Below are positions 16,936-25,672 of a DNA stretch of 49,316 nt, one piece after another; within the stretch, counting starts at the first letter, position 1; every line of letters begins with the position of its first letter. The translations under genes and the position numbers were made by a program. This DNA comes from Eubacteriales Family XIII. Incertae Sedis bacterium (GTDB taxonomy: Bacteria > Bacillota > Clostridia > Peptostreptococcales > Anaerovoracaceae): NCBI GenBank assembly GCA_031261345.1, contig JAISKC010000033.1, positions 1 to 49,316 on the forward strand, read 5' to 3'. The notes beneath the pieces are model-generated. The model saw only the letters and a list, made by a program, of their open reading frames with translations. It did not search any database and was not told the DNA's origin.

Positions 16936-18971
16936 GAGCTATTCATATTAGAAATAATATACTCATTACCGGCCTCGTCATTTCGATGATTTTGAGCGTG
17001 GCGATAGTTCGGCCTGCCCCTGCGGTAGCGGCTACGCTTTCACCTTTCACGCTTGCCGGTGCCGAGCAGATGGCACTTGCCTCGAGTTCTGAAATCAGCA
17101 AGACATACAGTCAAATATTACTGAAGAAAATCAATTACACGGGGGCGGTAACCTCTATCAATGCGAAGATGAAAAACAAGAGGACCTTGCGATGGTCGCC
17201 GCTTCTCAGTTTCAAGTTTCCCGAAAAGCTCAATCTGACCGACGAATTTGAGATGCAGGTAAAACCGCAGGCCCTGACATCAGAAATCACGGTATTGCAA
17301 CATCAGATGAACGATTTGAAGTATGAGGTGATTTCAAAGGCAAGGCAGGCTTACTATGCCGTCTATGCGGCTCAGGAGAAATCAGCCTTTACGGATACGA
17401 TGCTCAAGGACGCGAGGGCGGAACTCGTTCAAAATCAGGCGAGATTGTTCGCGGGGCAGGCAAAGCAGAGCGACATCGACACTATTCAAAAGAACGTGGA
17501 CAAGCTCACGAGCGACCTCTCTCAATCGCTGAGAACTTTCGAGAAGTCAAAAAAGGATCTTTCTGACATAGTCAAGCTGAATGTTACGACGGGGTATAGA
17601 TTCCTGAATCCTCTGAAGGATGCGGATATCACACGGAGCCAACTCGACGGTATCATAAGCTACACCCTGAATGCAGATCATGCCGTCTATGAAGCGAGGT
17701 CGGCTGAGTCGCTTGCTCTTGTCAATCTGAACTTGGCCGAGAGGCTCATGCGCGGCAAGTACGGCGGCGCGATGAATCAGTTGAATGGGTTCATATCGGC
17801 GGCGAGGTCCGGCGGCGATATAGATTATGCGGCGTTCCAGATCAGCTATCAGAAGATGCTAAAGGATATCGATGCGAGATGGCAAGGGAAATTCCGTATA
17901 CTTTTCATTAAAATTTCAAGGGAGTTTTTGAAGGGGCAGATAGACGGTATCCGTTATATCGAGGACGAGCCCTATGCGCTCTATTCGGCTTGCATGGAAT
18001 ACGCTACTGCTCGCAAGGACAGAATCTCTGCCGAAAATGACCTGAGAAAGCAAATCGAGAGCGACTTTGAGGCGTTGGTAACATCGAGGAATGCCTCAAA
18101 TGCACTGGCGACTTCGGTAAAAGAAACTAAGAAGGACATTGAGCGTCTCCAGATATTGAACCGCGTCGGCAAGGCGGATTTTGAAGAGGTCAAGGACAAG
18201 CAGGCAGACTATCAGGCGCTGCAGATTGATGCCTTTGATGTGCTCACAACGTACAATGAACTGCTCGTCGCGTTTGACCGTCTTTGCTGCGGTGCGGTAA
18301 CGCAGTATTTCAAGGGGAAAAATTTCAGCACAGATTCGGGCGGCGGTGCACTCAGTTTTCCGACCGAGGATGGACAGATTTGGTATTACATCTATGGCGA
18401 TGTGGCGGAACTGACCTTCAAGTTCGGTCTCGATGTGCCCGATGATTTCGATCCGGAAGTCTCGCATTATGAGCTGTGGTTCGAGGGTTCGAAGATCAGC
18501 GGAAGAGTGCCTGTGGATCAGATATTCACGCACCTCACACTCGATTACGGCGATACTCAGATGCTCACAGTTCGCCTCTACAACGGGGATAGCTTCGTAG
18601 CGGAGTGTGAGATCGATACGTCCGAGCCGCGCGGACCGCTGCCCATAGAAAAGAAAGCGGCAGCGTCAGATGAGGACGAAAAGGTGATAGGAACCTATGC
18701 GATTGAAACGAAAATCGTGGGTTCCGTCAACACCTCGGTTTTGACGCCAACCTTCAATGCAGACCTCGGCATAGAATCTTACACGTTGGTCTACAATGGG
18801 AATAGTATCGGCAACGGGGAAGCTGTTCCAAAAGATCAGGGTTTCTCATATCTATCGCTGTTGGTGAACGATATAGCTGATGTCAACCTTCTCGCATACA
18901 ACGGTGATGGCGACAAGCTATACGATGCATATTTTGTCACATCGGATGGAACGATAAGGATAAAGGGGTGA
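16932..18971 (+). CDS. Secreted TolC-like helical protein with two C-terminal beta domains
   Basis: A 679-residue protein. A signal peptide (1 to about 34, ending AVAA) is followed by FTLAGAEQMALASSSEI, the phrase that opens TolC/outer-membrane-efflux proteins. Two long coiled-coil stretches (about 95-215 and 340-455) follow, again as in TolC. The barrel strands are not evident. Residues about 470-560 and 580-679 look like two related beta-sandwich modules (each with SHYELWFEG/ESYTLVYNG and LTLDYGD/LSLLVND phrases). TolC-like proteins in single-membrane bacteria lack an outer membrane to span, so here the helices may cross or brace the cell wall around the injection machine. ATG 16932 overlaps the previous stop. 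Confidence 0.7.
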   Translation: MRAIHIRNNILITGLVISMILSVAIVRPAPAVAATLSPFTLAGAEQMALASSSEISKTYSQILLKKINYTGAVTSINAKMKNKRTLRWSPLLSFKFPEKLNLTDEFEMQVKPQALTSEITVLQHQMNDLKYEVISKARQAYYAVYAAQEKSAFTDTMLKDARAELVQNQARLFAGQAKQSDIDTIQKNVDKLTSDLSQSLRTFEKSKKDLSDIVKLNVTTGYRFLNPLKDADITRSQLDGIISYTLNADHAVYEARSAESLALVNLNLAERLMRGKYGGAMNQLNGFISAARSGGDIDYAAFQISYQKMLKDIDARWQGKFRILFIKISREFLKGQIDGIRYIEDEPYALYSACMEYATARKDRISAENDLRKQIESDFEALVTSRNASNALATSVKETKKDIERLQILNRVGKADFEEVKDKQADYQALQIDAFDVLTTYNELLVAFDRLCCGAVTQYFKGKNFSTDSGGGALSFPTEDGQIWYYIYGDVAELTFKFGLDVPDDFDPEVSHYELWFEGSKISGRVPVDQIFTHLTLDYGDTQMLTVRLYNGDSFVAECEIDTSEPRGPLPIEKKAAASDEDEKVIGTYAIETKIVGSVNTSVLTPTFNADLGIESYTLVYNGNSIGNGEAVPKDQGFSYLSLLVNDIADVNLLAYNGDGDKLYDAYFVTSDGTIRIKG

Positions 18972-18976
18972 ATTCC

Positions 18977-21757
18977 ATGATTTTGACAGGAGCACAGACC
19001 AAGAAGAGGAAGAGGAAGGCTACAAAGTCGAGGCTGATAATTGTCTTGGCCTTGGTCATCGCACTCACCGGTATCGTTACTTACAAATTTCCCGCAATAG
19101 CAAATGCGCTCTGGAATGAGGACGACGCTGTTCATATCAATCCGCAGAGCATTGAAAACGGCACGCTCATCATCGGCACCCATCTCATCTACATGGGAGT
19201 CCTTACGGACGACCTGTATTCTCTGGCTTCTACTTCGGCAGGAGACTCGGGACAAGACCGAATATATTACAAGTCTGAGCTCGACGGCGGAGCTTGGTGC
19301 GACATCACGGATGCAAATTCTCTGGCGGCGATTTCGGGAGACTATTCCGATCCTACGGGCATGAGCGCCCTCACAGCTGTGGAGGATTCCGTCATTGCGG
19401 CGCTATTCTTCTCCTTCCATACGAAGTCGGACGGTATCACCTACGATCTTCGCACAAATGCGGCGGTCAACATCTTTGACATGGACAGCCCCTACGATTT
19501 GGAAAACATGCCGGAGCTTCAGCCGCTGAAAATGCAATACGACATGTACAGGGAAATGCAGGACGATACGGATATGGGCAAGTACCGTATCGAACGTATC
19601 GACAAGTTTTGGAACACCGCTGTGCGCACGAGCGAGACCGATAAGGCCGACGCAAATCTCGCGGCTCTGCAACGCTACTATCAGACGCTTAGCGGCGATG
19701 ATATGCAGGACGAGATGGCCGCTGTACAAGGCGTCATGTCGTCTGTCGACGCCCTGCGCCGTGCTATTGTCCTTGCGAAGGTCGAAAATGTTTTGAGCTC
19801 TTTTATCGAGGAGGCACAGGCGGCGACTGACAATGAGATTGACGATGACTGGAGCAAAAAGAAGAAGGAATCGACCCTTCGTGAGAAAGCTTTGACGGAC
19901 GCCGATTTGAAATCAGCCCTAAACGACAGTCTTGCGAACGTGCAGACATCGCTGACAGAGCAGCAGGGCAGACAGCTTGAAGCGGGCGTTACGGTGCTGT
20001 CTTCCCTGAGATACGAGGTATCGAATTCGCTGATAGCAAATGCAAACTCGGGAAATAACGCGGCTGCCGATATCGATACAGCAAAGCTCATGGATATATC
20101 GAGTATCGAAGGCGGTCAGATCCTACATCAGGCGTCTGAAGCGAGCTTGCTGAATAGCGAACTCATTCCCGCTGCGACGAGTAGGCTTGAGAAACTGCTC
20201 TCCGGTGGTGAAACCGCTGCATATAAAGGTGCGGAAGGTGCGGCGAAGAAGGCAGTTTTGAAGGAGGGTATCGCCGCTGACAATACGGCGAGGGGAGAGC
20301 TTGAATCCTTTATCACGGCATATGCGAAGCGCATCGTTGCTGAGGAAAGTGTAAAGTTCATGGACGAACGCCTGACTCTCACCGAGGAGTGGCTGAACAC
20401 CATTCCAAACGATGCTTTCAACGATGGAGCACAGACCTGTGTTCAGAACCACATCACCTTCCTCTCGAAGCTGAAACTGCAAATTCAGCAGTCCATCAAC
20501 GGTGATACCCTAGCGCAGTTGATGGAGGAAAAGGCGGGTCTGCAGACCGACTATATGTCGGCTTTGGACAAAAACAGCCTCGCGGGTGCATTGGAAATCG
20601 AAGAGAAAATTTCGGAGCTCGACGGCAAGATTGCTGAAATCGAGAGTGAAATCAATGCCAAGATCACCGATTTGGAGAAGCAAATATCGGATTTGCAGCA
20701 CGAGCTGAACGCGGCAGGAGGCGATAGTGCCGCTCTTGAGCGTGAGCTAAGTCTATTGAAGGCACAGCTCAATGCACTCGCCGGAAGTCTCGCGCCGAAC
20801 TCGGTTGGCGGGCTCGCCGTTTCGCTCAGGGCCGAAGGACTTTCCGTTGTGGAAAACGGCGGAAACGAGGCCGATTTGACAAGTGCAATAGCTGCACTTG
20901 GGAGCATGATGGATATGAATTCCAAGGTGGCTTTCCCTGCTGCGAAGGACATATACGATGCAATTCAGAAGAAGAATGCGCTTGATGGCGGTAATGCTTT
21001 TGCAGCTCAGGTAACGGAGCTAGAAACCTTGCTCACCAACGGGAAGGCGGCCTACGATGCGTCCGTTTCGGGTGATAAGAGTGCGGGCTCAATTGAAAAG
21101 CTCGCTGAGGATTTCATGGATTCTCTCGGCGGAGATTCGGGCCTTGGTGGCGGTAGCGGAAGTGGCGACGGTGGCGACGGTAGCGGTAGCGATAGCGGAG
21201 CAAATGGTTCGGGCGCAGGCGGTAGCGGACTCGGCACTGTCCTCGGTTCCGGTAGCGGATTTGACATCACTTCTGGAAAAGGTGCCATCGCATACATAAA
21301 CGCACTCAAGGAATTCTACGAAGCAACCGGTAGCGATACAGCTGAGCGAATGATGGCGGCTGAGGCGCAGAAGCAGTTCAATCTGGGCAATCCATTTGTC
21401 TACAAGCAGGTGGACGATCCGACAGGGCATTTCCTGCCCATTACTGCTGTCCGTTCATGGTTTGGCATGCGCTACGTATGGAACCGCAACCTGAACAAGG
21501 CTGTGCTGACCCGCGGAACCGAATATTACTCGTTCACGGCTTGGTCCTCCGAGGTCTCTAGGAACAAGGACAAGAGCAAGTCCGACACGATGACCGGTAT
21601 GACGGGATTTCTCGGTTGTATCTATATCCCGGGTAGCTATACGGAAGAAAATTTTGACTGTGAACCGGTCTATTTGCCGGATTCAGATTTGGGTATTCTC
21701 ATGGCCGAAGAAATACAGACCATGTCGGATGCCATGCTCGAATTGTTCATGCAGTAG
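18977..21757 (+). CDS. Membrane-anchored coiled-coil protein with stalk-like C-terminal domain
   Basis: About 926 residues. A basic head (KKRKRKATKSR) and one membrane helix near residues 20-40 mark a signal anchor with the rest outside. Mostly helical, with a strong coiled coil around 515-605 (KIAEIESEINAKITDLEKQ). A Gly/Ser/Asp linker runs from about 717 to 762. Residues about 819-855 resemble a copper-amine-oxidase-like stalk domain (ITAVRSWFGMRYVWNRNLNK), a wall-associated module common in Clostridia. ATG 18977 has GGGGTG 6 bases upstream; GTG 18968 is in frame but sits on the ribosome site. The last of the envelope block, it lies just before the tail genes and may anchor or guide the tail at the wall (inference). 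Confidence 0.7.
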   Translation: MILTGAQTKKRKRKATKSRLIIVLALVIALTGIVTYKFPAIANALWNEDDAVHINPQSIENGTLIIGTHLIYMGVLTDDLYSLASTSAGDSGQDRIYYKSELDGGAWCDITDANSLAAISGDYSDPTGMSALTAVEDSVIAALFFSFHTKSDGITYDLRTNAAVNIFDMDSPYDLENMPELQPLKMQYDMYREMQDDTDMGKYRIERIDKFWNTAVRTSETDKADANLAALQRYYQTLSGDDMQDEMAAVQGVMSSVDALRRAIVLAKVENVLSSFIEEAQAATDNEIDDDWSKKKKESTLREKALTDADLKSALNDSLANVQTSLTEQQGRQLEAGVTVLSSLRYEVSNSLIANANSGNNAAADIDTAKLMDISSIEGGQILHQASEASLLNSELIPAATSRLEKLLSGGETAAYKGAEGAAKKAVLKEGIAADNTARGELESFITAYAKRIVAEESVKFMDERLTLTEEWLNTIPNDAFNDGAQTCVQNHITFLSKLKLQIQQSINGDTLAQLMEEKAGLQTDYMSALDKNSLAGALEIEEKISELDGKIAEIESEINAKITDLEKQISDLQHELNAAGGDSAALERELSLLKAQLNALAGSLAPNSVGGLAVSLRAEGLSVVENGGNEADLTSAIAALGSMMDMNSKVAFPAAKDIYDAIQKKNALDGGNAFAAQVTELETLLTNGKAAYDASVSGDKSAGSIEKLAEDFMDSLGGDSGLGGGSGSGDGGDGSGSDSGANGSGAGGSGLGTVLGSGSGFDITSGKGAIAYINALKEFYEATGSDTAERMMAAEAQKQFNLGNPFVYKQVDDPTGHFLPITAVRSWFGMRYVWNRNLNKAVLTRGTEYYSFTAWSSEVSRNKDKSKSDTMTGMTGFLGCIYIPGSYTEENFDCEPVYLPDSDLGILMAEEIQTMSDAMLELFMQ

Positions 21758-21771
21758 GAAAGAGGAAGAGA

Positions 21772-22347
21772 ATGGCTGATTATTCAATCATATCGGACGT
21801 AAGCGCCTATATCGTCAAGACACTTCGGGAAAAGATGTGTCCTGAACCGCTTCCGTCTTCGAACAACATCGATGTCAGTTCGCCTGCCGAGCAGGACGTG
21901 GACTACATACTCGGGCTCTACCTCTACGACATCGCGGAGGAGCTTGACATGACTGGTCCCCGCATGGTCAGGGCGTCGGGCACGAGACTTACAAAGCCGC
22001 CCAAACCCTACGCACTTTATTACATGATATTCATCAACGGCTCGTCGCAGATGGGTCTGAAAGCGCATGATATTCAGAAGATAATAGGCAGGGCGGCACA
22101 GGTCATAAACGATGGAAACGTCGTACAGCCGAGGACCATTCAGCCGTGGCTCCTAGATGACGAATCGCCGATTGTGATCACGCCGGCGCGTATTCCTCTC
22201 GAGGAGAAGGTTCGCGTGTGGTCCGCCATAAATAAGCCCTATCAGGTCAGCCTTTTCTACAAGGTTTCGCCCGTATTCCTGTCAAGCGAGATAGTAATTG
22301 ATCCGCCTCGCGTCTCGCAGGCTTCCTTCAATGTGGAGATAGAATGA
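21772..22347 (+). CDS. CIS tail terminator/cap protein, DUF4255 (Pvc16/Afp16-type)
   Basis: A 191-residue protein of the DUF4255 (Pvc16 N-terminal) family, found in nearly all eCIS loci, where Afp16/Pvc16 caps the distal end of the tube and ends polymerisation. Matching features are the N-terminal helix (ISDVSAYIVKTLREK), a central QDVDYILGLYLYDIAEE strand-rich part, the YALYYMIFINGSSQ core, and the C-terminal RVWSAINKPYQVSLFYKVSP, typical of the family. Length is normal. It opens the structural gene block, behind GAAAGAGGAAGAG, and is 1 base from the next gene. Confidence 0.9.
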   Translation: MADYSIISDVSAYIVKTLREKMCPEPLPSSNNIDVSSPAEQDVDYILGLYLYDIAEELDMTGPRMVRASGTRLTKPPKPYALYYMIFINGSSQMGLKAHDIQKIIGRAAQVINDGNVVQPRTIQPWLLDDESPIVITPARIPLEEKVRVWSAINKPYQVSLFYKVSPVFLSSEIVIDPPRVSQASFNVEIE

Positions 22348-22348
22348 T

Positions 22349-23164
22349 ATGAAAACGGATATGACGATAATGCACAGAATAGACCTTGCGGTTACAATAC
22401 TCGACAGCGTGACTGGACGTCCGGTGGTGGGTGCGCTGCGCCTACGAAAAAATGGTGAGGATTTGAAATATAGAAGAGCACCTGATGGAACGATACTGTT
22501 CATCAATATGGGCCGTGAGGATTTTGACTTTGAGGTCTTCTCGTCCGGCTATGAAAACGAGCTTGTGTCGGTAATGTATGGCGAGCTCTCCGAGCGGTTG
22601 CCGGCCTTGGACGTAAGCCTTATTCCTACGGATTCGTTCGGTGATGCATACTTGACGATAGATGGGACTTTGCCGGAGCTTGCCGCTGTGGATGCCGTCA
22701 GGATCGGTCCTCCGGCCTTCATAGTGCAGGGACTCGATCAGAAAAAATGTCAGCTATCGGTTGGGAGCCTTTACAGTCAGGAATTGCTCAGTCGTTACTA
22801 TGGCATTGTTGAAAGGGATGAAACTCGATTTGAACCAATCGAGATTATCAAAGTGTCCGATAAGGGCACATATCAGTTAGCGAAGATGCCCGAAACTCAG
22901 GTTTCAGGTTTGCCCCTTGCCTACCGCGTGGTCGGCAGGGTGGTGAACGAAAGCTGTTTGCTCCGATTGCCCAACGACGGCGGCAACGCAAGATGGATTT
23001 TGCGAGCGGCCACGGGTGAAGAGAGCAGTTATAGGGCGTTTTGTATCGATGACATCGAGGTCGGCTCGGAGGGGAAAAGGATTGGCATAGATGCCATCAT
23101 GAACGCACCGACGCGAGATCAGAGAGAAGGATACGAGCAAGATGCGGAGGCGAAAGGAGGGTAG
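22349..23164 (+). CDS. Carboxypeptidase-regulatory-like beta-sandwich protein of the CIS
   Basis: A 271-residue soluble protein. Residues about 10-75 read like a carboxypeptidase regulatory or transthyretin-like module (AVTILDSVTGRPVVGALRLR, a DGTILF turn, then a final strand). The rest is beta-rich and not recognised. Genes of this kind commonly sit beside DUF4255 in CIS loci of Gram-positives and cyanobacteria, as far as I recall. A role at the cap or sheath end is possible. Start ATG 22349 follows the DUF4255 stop by one base, with GGAGAT about 8 bases upstream. A 94-base gap leads to the sheath gene. Confidence 0.6.
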   Translation: MKTDMTIMHRIDLAVTILDSVTGRPVVGALRLRKNGEDLKYRRAPDGTILFINMGREDFDFEVFSSGYENELVSVMYGELSERLPALDVSLIPTDSFGDAYLTIDGTLPELAAVDAVRIGPPAFIVQGLDQKKCQLSVGSLYSQELLSRYYGIVERDETRFEPIEIIKVSDKGTYQLAKMPETQVSGLPLAYRVVGRVVNESCLLRLPNDGGNARWILRAATGEESSYRAFCIDDIEVGSEGKRIGIDAIMNAPTRDQREGYEQDAEAKGG

Positions 23165-23219
23165 GAAGAGCAAAATCGCAATTTTATTAGCAGCACAGAT
23201 TATCAATTTTTAGAAATCG

Positions 23220-23258
23220 AAAGGAGGGAGGTTTGGACAGGCTCCAAACCGAACACAT
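23220..23258 (+). promoter_or_regulatory. Distant Shine-Dalgarno joined to the sheath start by a hairpin
   Basis: The strong ribosome site AAGGAGGGAGG ends at 23230, 28 bases before ATG 23259, too far to work directly. Between them a perfect 8-base stem (23230-23237 with 23243-23250, 5-base loop) folds out about 21 bases and leaves an effective gap of about 8. The same arrangement is known in phage T4 genes 25 and 38. The last base of the ribosome site is also the first base of the stem. Confidence 0.65.
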
Positions 23259-24959
23259 ATGGCTGAATATTTATCACCGGGCGTATACATCGAAGAATAC
23301 AGCTCCGCACCGCGTTCAATAGAAGGTGTCGGGACAAGCACAGCTGGATTCGTCGGTATTGCCGAAAAGGGCACCACAACAGGTGCACCGGCTCTAATCA
23401 CAAACTTTGCGGAATACTTGCGTCAGTACGGCGGTTATCTAAGTGCGCACACACACGGCGACTATCGCTTCCTGCCTTATGCCGTAGAGCAGTTCTTCAT
23501 CAATGGCGGTACGCGTTGCTACATCAGCCGCGTCATACCAACGGATGCAAAGGCAGCTGTTGCAACGCAAGGCATACTGTCATTCACCGCTGCCAACGAA
23601 GGCAAGTGGGGTAACAGAATAGTTATTACTGTAAACGCGACGAACAGGAGCAAAATTCAAATTTTGGCAAAGGAAAACGACAGGACTTTCAAGGCGAAGT
23701 CGATAGTCGGATTCAAAGAAGGCGACATTGTGAAACTCGGCGACGAGTACAATCGCATCGAGCTGATTTTGGACAACCTGATCACATTCGAAAAGGAATT
23801 TTCGGCTGATCCGGTCGATGCCGCTTTAGTGCCCAAGACCTACATCTATTCATCTGAGCTCGATGTCACCGTTCAGAGTGATGGCGGAACGGAAATCTAT
23901 CGGGGCATCAATCTCAACGTGGCCTCGCCTGACTACATCCTCCGGAAGTTGTCGAACAGCGAAATAGTCAATGTGGAAGCAGCTGTATCCGAAGAAATAG
24001 TAGCACCGATTGCCGCTATTGCCGACGACGCAGAAGCTGCAAGCGTAACGATCAATTTCTCGGATGGAAGCGACGGAACGATCGCTTCGGCCAATGCAGG
24101 TACATTCATCGGCGTTGACAATGGACCCGGCAATAGGACCGGTATCGAGGCTTTCAAGGAGAACAACATCGTGAGCCTTATTGCTGTTCCGGGCGTAACC
24201 ATTCCGGAAGTGCTCGTCGCTCTGACGACACATTGCGAAATTGAGAAGAACCGTTTCGCAGTAATAGATGTGCCTATTGACAAGACGAAGACGAACGACA
24301 TCTCTGAATATAGAGAAATCGTTGACTCGACGTATGCGGCCATCTATCATCCGTGGATCGAGACGTTCGATCGTCTTTCACAGCAGCAGACCTTCGTGCC
24401 GCCAAGCGGAGCAGTCCTCGGTGTCTATAGCCGTACGGATGTTGAGCGTGGTGTTCACAAGGCGCCTGCGAATGAAATCATTCGTTCGACCGGTCTATCA
24501 ACACGTTACACCGCAAAGGAACAGGATATTCTGAATCCTATCGGTGTCAATCTCATTCGTGCACTGCCCGGTCAGGGTATCCGCGTCTGGGGTGCGAGGA
24601 CAGCAAGCTCCGACACGAGCTTCAAATACGTCAATGTACGCCGCCTCTTCATCTTCGTTGAGGAATCCATCAAAAATGCGACAAATTGGGTTGTGTTTGA
24701 GCCCAACGGTGCGGATTTGTGGGGTAGGGTCAGAATGACAATTTCCTCATTCCTCGATGGTCTTTATCAGTCGGGAATGCTTGCCGGCGCTTCGGCAAGT
24801 GAGGCTTTCTTCGTTGATATAGGTCCTTCGACGATGACGAGAGACGATATTGAGAATGGCCGTTTGATTTGTAACATCGGTATCGCACCTGCCAAGCCCG
24901 CCGAGTTTGTCATCTTCCGCGTAACACAGTTTACAGCGGAAGCCGGCGGAGCAGAGTAA
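23259..24959 (+). CDS. Contractile tail sheath protein (Afp2/Pvc2-type)
   Basis: A 566-residue sheath subunit. The N-terminus (YLSPGVYIEEYSSAPRSIEG then TSTAGFVGIAEKG) is the classic start of phage and eCIS sheath proteins. The C-terminal third (LIRALPGQGIRVWGARTASS, then NVRRLFIFVEESI, FEPNGADLWGRVR, and FLDGLYQSGMLAGASA) matches the conserved sheath core that forms the contractile lattice. Residues about 95-280 are the variable outer domain. Only one sheath gene is present, against three in Afp. The sheath contracts around the tube to drive it into the target. Translation start is discussed with the upstream hairpin. Confidence 0.95.
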   Translation: MAEYLSPGVYIEEYSSAPRSIEGVGTSTAGFVGIAEKGTTTGAPALITNFAEYLRQYGGYLSAHTHGDYRFLPYAVEQFFINGGTRCYISRVIPTDAKAAVATQGILSFTAANEGKWGNRIVITVNATNRSKIQILAKENDRTFKAKSIVGFKEGDIVKLGDEYNRIELILDNLITFEKEFSADPVDAALVPKTYIYSSELDVTVQSDGGTEIYRGINLNVASPDYILRKLSNSEIVNVEAAVSEEIVAPIAAIADDAEAASVTINFSDGSDGTIASANAGTFIGVDNGPGNRTGIEAFKENNIVSLIAVPGVTIPEVLVALTTHCEIEKNRFAVIDVPIDKTKTNDISEYREIVDSTYAAIYHPWIETFDRLSQQQTFVPPSGAVLGVYSRTDVERGVHKAPANEIIRSTGLSTRYTAKEQDILNPIGVNLIRALPGQGIRVWGARTASSDTSFKYVNVRRLFIFVEESIKNATNWVVFEPNGADLWGRVRMTISSFLDGLYQSGMLAGASASEAFFVDIGPSTMTRDDIENGRLICNIGIAPAKPAEFVIFRVTQFTAEAGGAE

Positions 24960-24998
24960 GTGTATGAGTAGCATAGAGGTTACGAAAGGAGAATAATT

Positions 24999-25586
24999 AT
25001 GGCAGATAGTTACGGAAAGACTGCGGGAGTACCCGCGGGTGGAGGTGCCTATCCATTTACAAAGATGAATTTCCTCGTCACTATAGACGAGCAGGCGGGC
25101 GATGCTGCATTCAGTGAAATCACTGGGCTTGATGCTACAGTTGATGTCATTGAGTTTCGTCAGGGAAATTCGAGCAGTTTGGCTCCGGTGAAGATTCCTG
25201 GACTCGTGAAGCACGGCAATCTGACGATGAAGTTTGGTCTGACGGGATCTGCTGCTTTCAGGCAGTGGATATTCGATTGTATCAATCATCAGCGTGAAGG
25301 TTCAATCAGAGTCAGCGATATCTATATCGAACTCGTCAGTATTCAGGAGGCAGCCCCTCCGAAGGCAGATACGTCTGCGAGTACTGGAGATAGCATGGCT
25401 TGGCAGCTGAAAAATGCCTGGGTTACAAAATACACGGGTACCGATCTGAACGCACTTCAGAGTGAAGTCGCTATTGAGACGATCGAAGTCGCCTATGAGT
25501 ATCTTCAGACTATTCCGCTTCCGGGAGGTTCGCCTCTCTCAGCCGGCGGCGAGGAATCTGACGCATCAGGCGGCGCAGCTGAATAA
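24999..25586 (+). CDS. Inner tube protein, T4 gp19-like (Afp1/Pvc1-type)
   Basis: A 195-residue tube subunit. Core motifs are FLVTIDEQAGDAAFSEITGL, the EFRQGNSS loop, KIPGLVKHGNLTMKFGL, and AWQLKNAWVTKYTGTDLNA with a final EVAIETIEVAYE strand, all standard in gp19-like tubes. It is longer than the usual 150 residues because of an Ala-rich insert near 115-130 and a Gly/Ser/Ala/Glu tail of about 20 residues. GAAAGGAG precedes ATG at a normal distance. It follows the sheath gene as in most CIS loci. The next gene is separated by a strong hairpin, which suits the much higher demand for tube than for downstream proteins. Confidence 0.93.
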   Translation: MADSYGKTAGVPAGGGAYPFTKMNFLVTIDEQAGDAAFSEITGLDATVDVIEFRQGNSSSLAPVKIPGLVKHGNLTMKFGLTGSAAFRQWIFDCINHQREGSIRVSDIYIELVSIQEAAPPKADTSASTGDSMAWQLKNAWVTKYTGTDLNALQSEVAIETIEVAYEYLQTIPLPGGSPLSAGGEESDASGGAAE

Positions 25587-25607
25587 TAACTGAGATTGTG
25601 CAATTGT

Positions 25608-25645
25608 CTGCGGGATATGGTGCTCACTGCGCCATATCTCCGCAG
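25608..25645 (+). promoter_or_regulatory. Intercistronic hairpin after the tube gene
   Basis: Arms 25608-25620 and 25632-25645 pair over 13 bases with one bulge and an 11-base loop. It is GC-rich at the base and has no T-run. It may be an mRNA-stabilising or processing element that keeps sheath and tube mRNA levels above the rest of the operon. Confidence 0.55.
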
Positions 25646-25672
25646 CGCCTGCACAGAATATGGAGATGAAAA

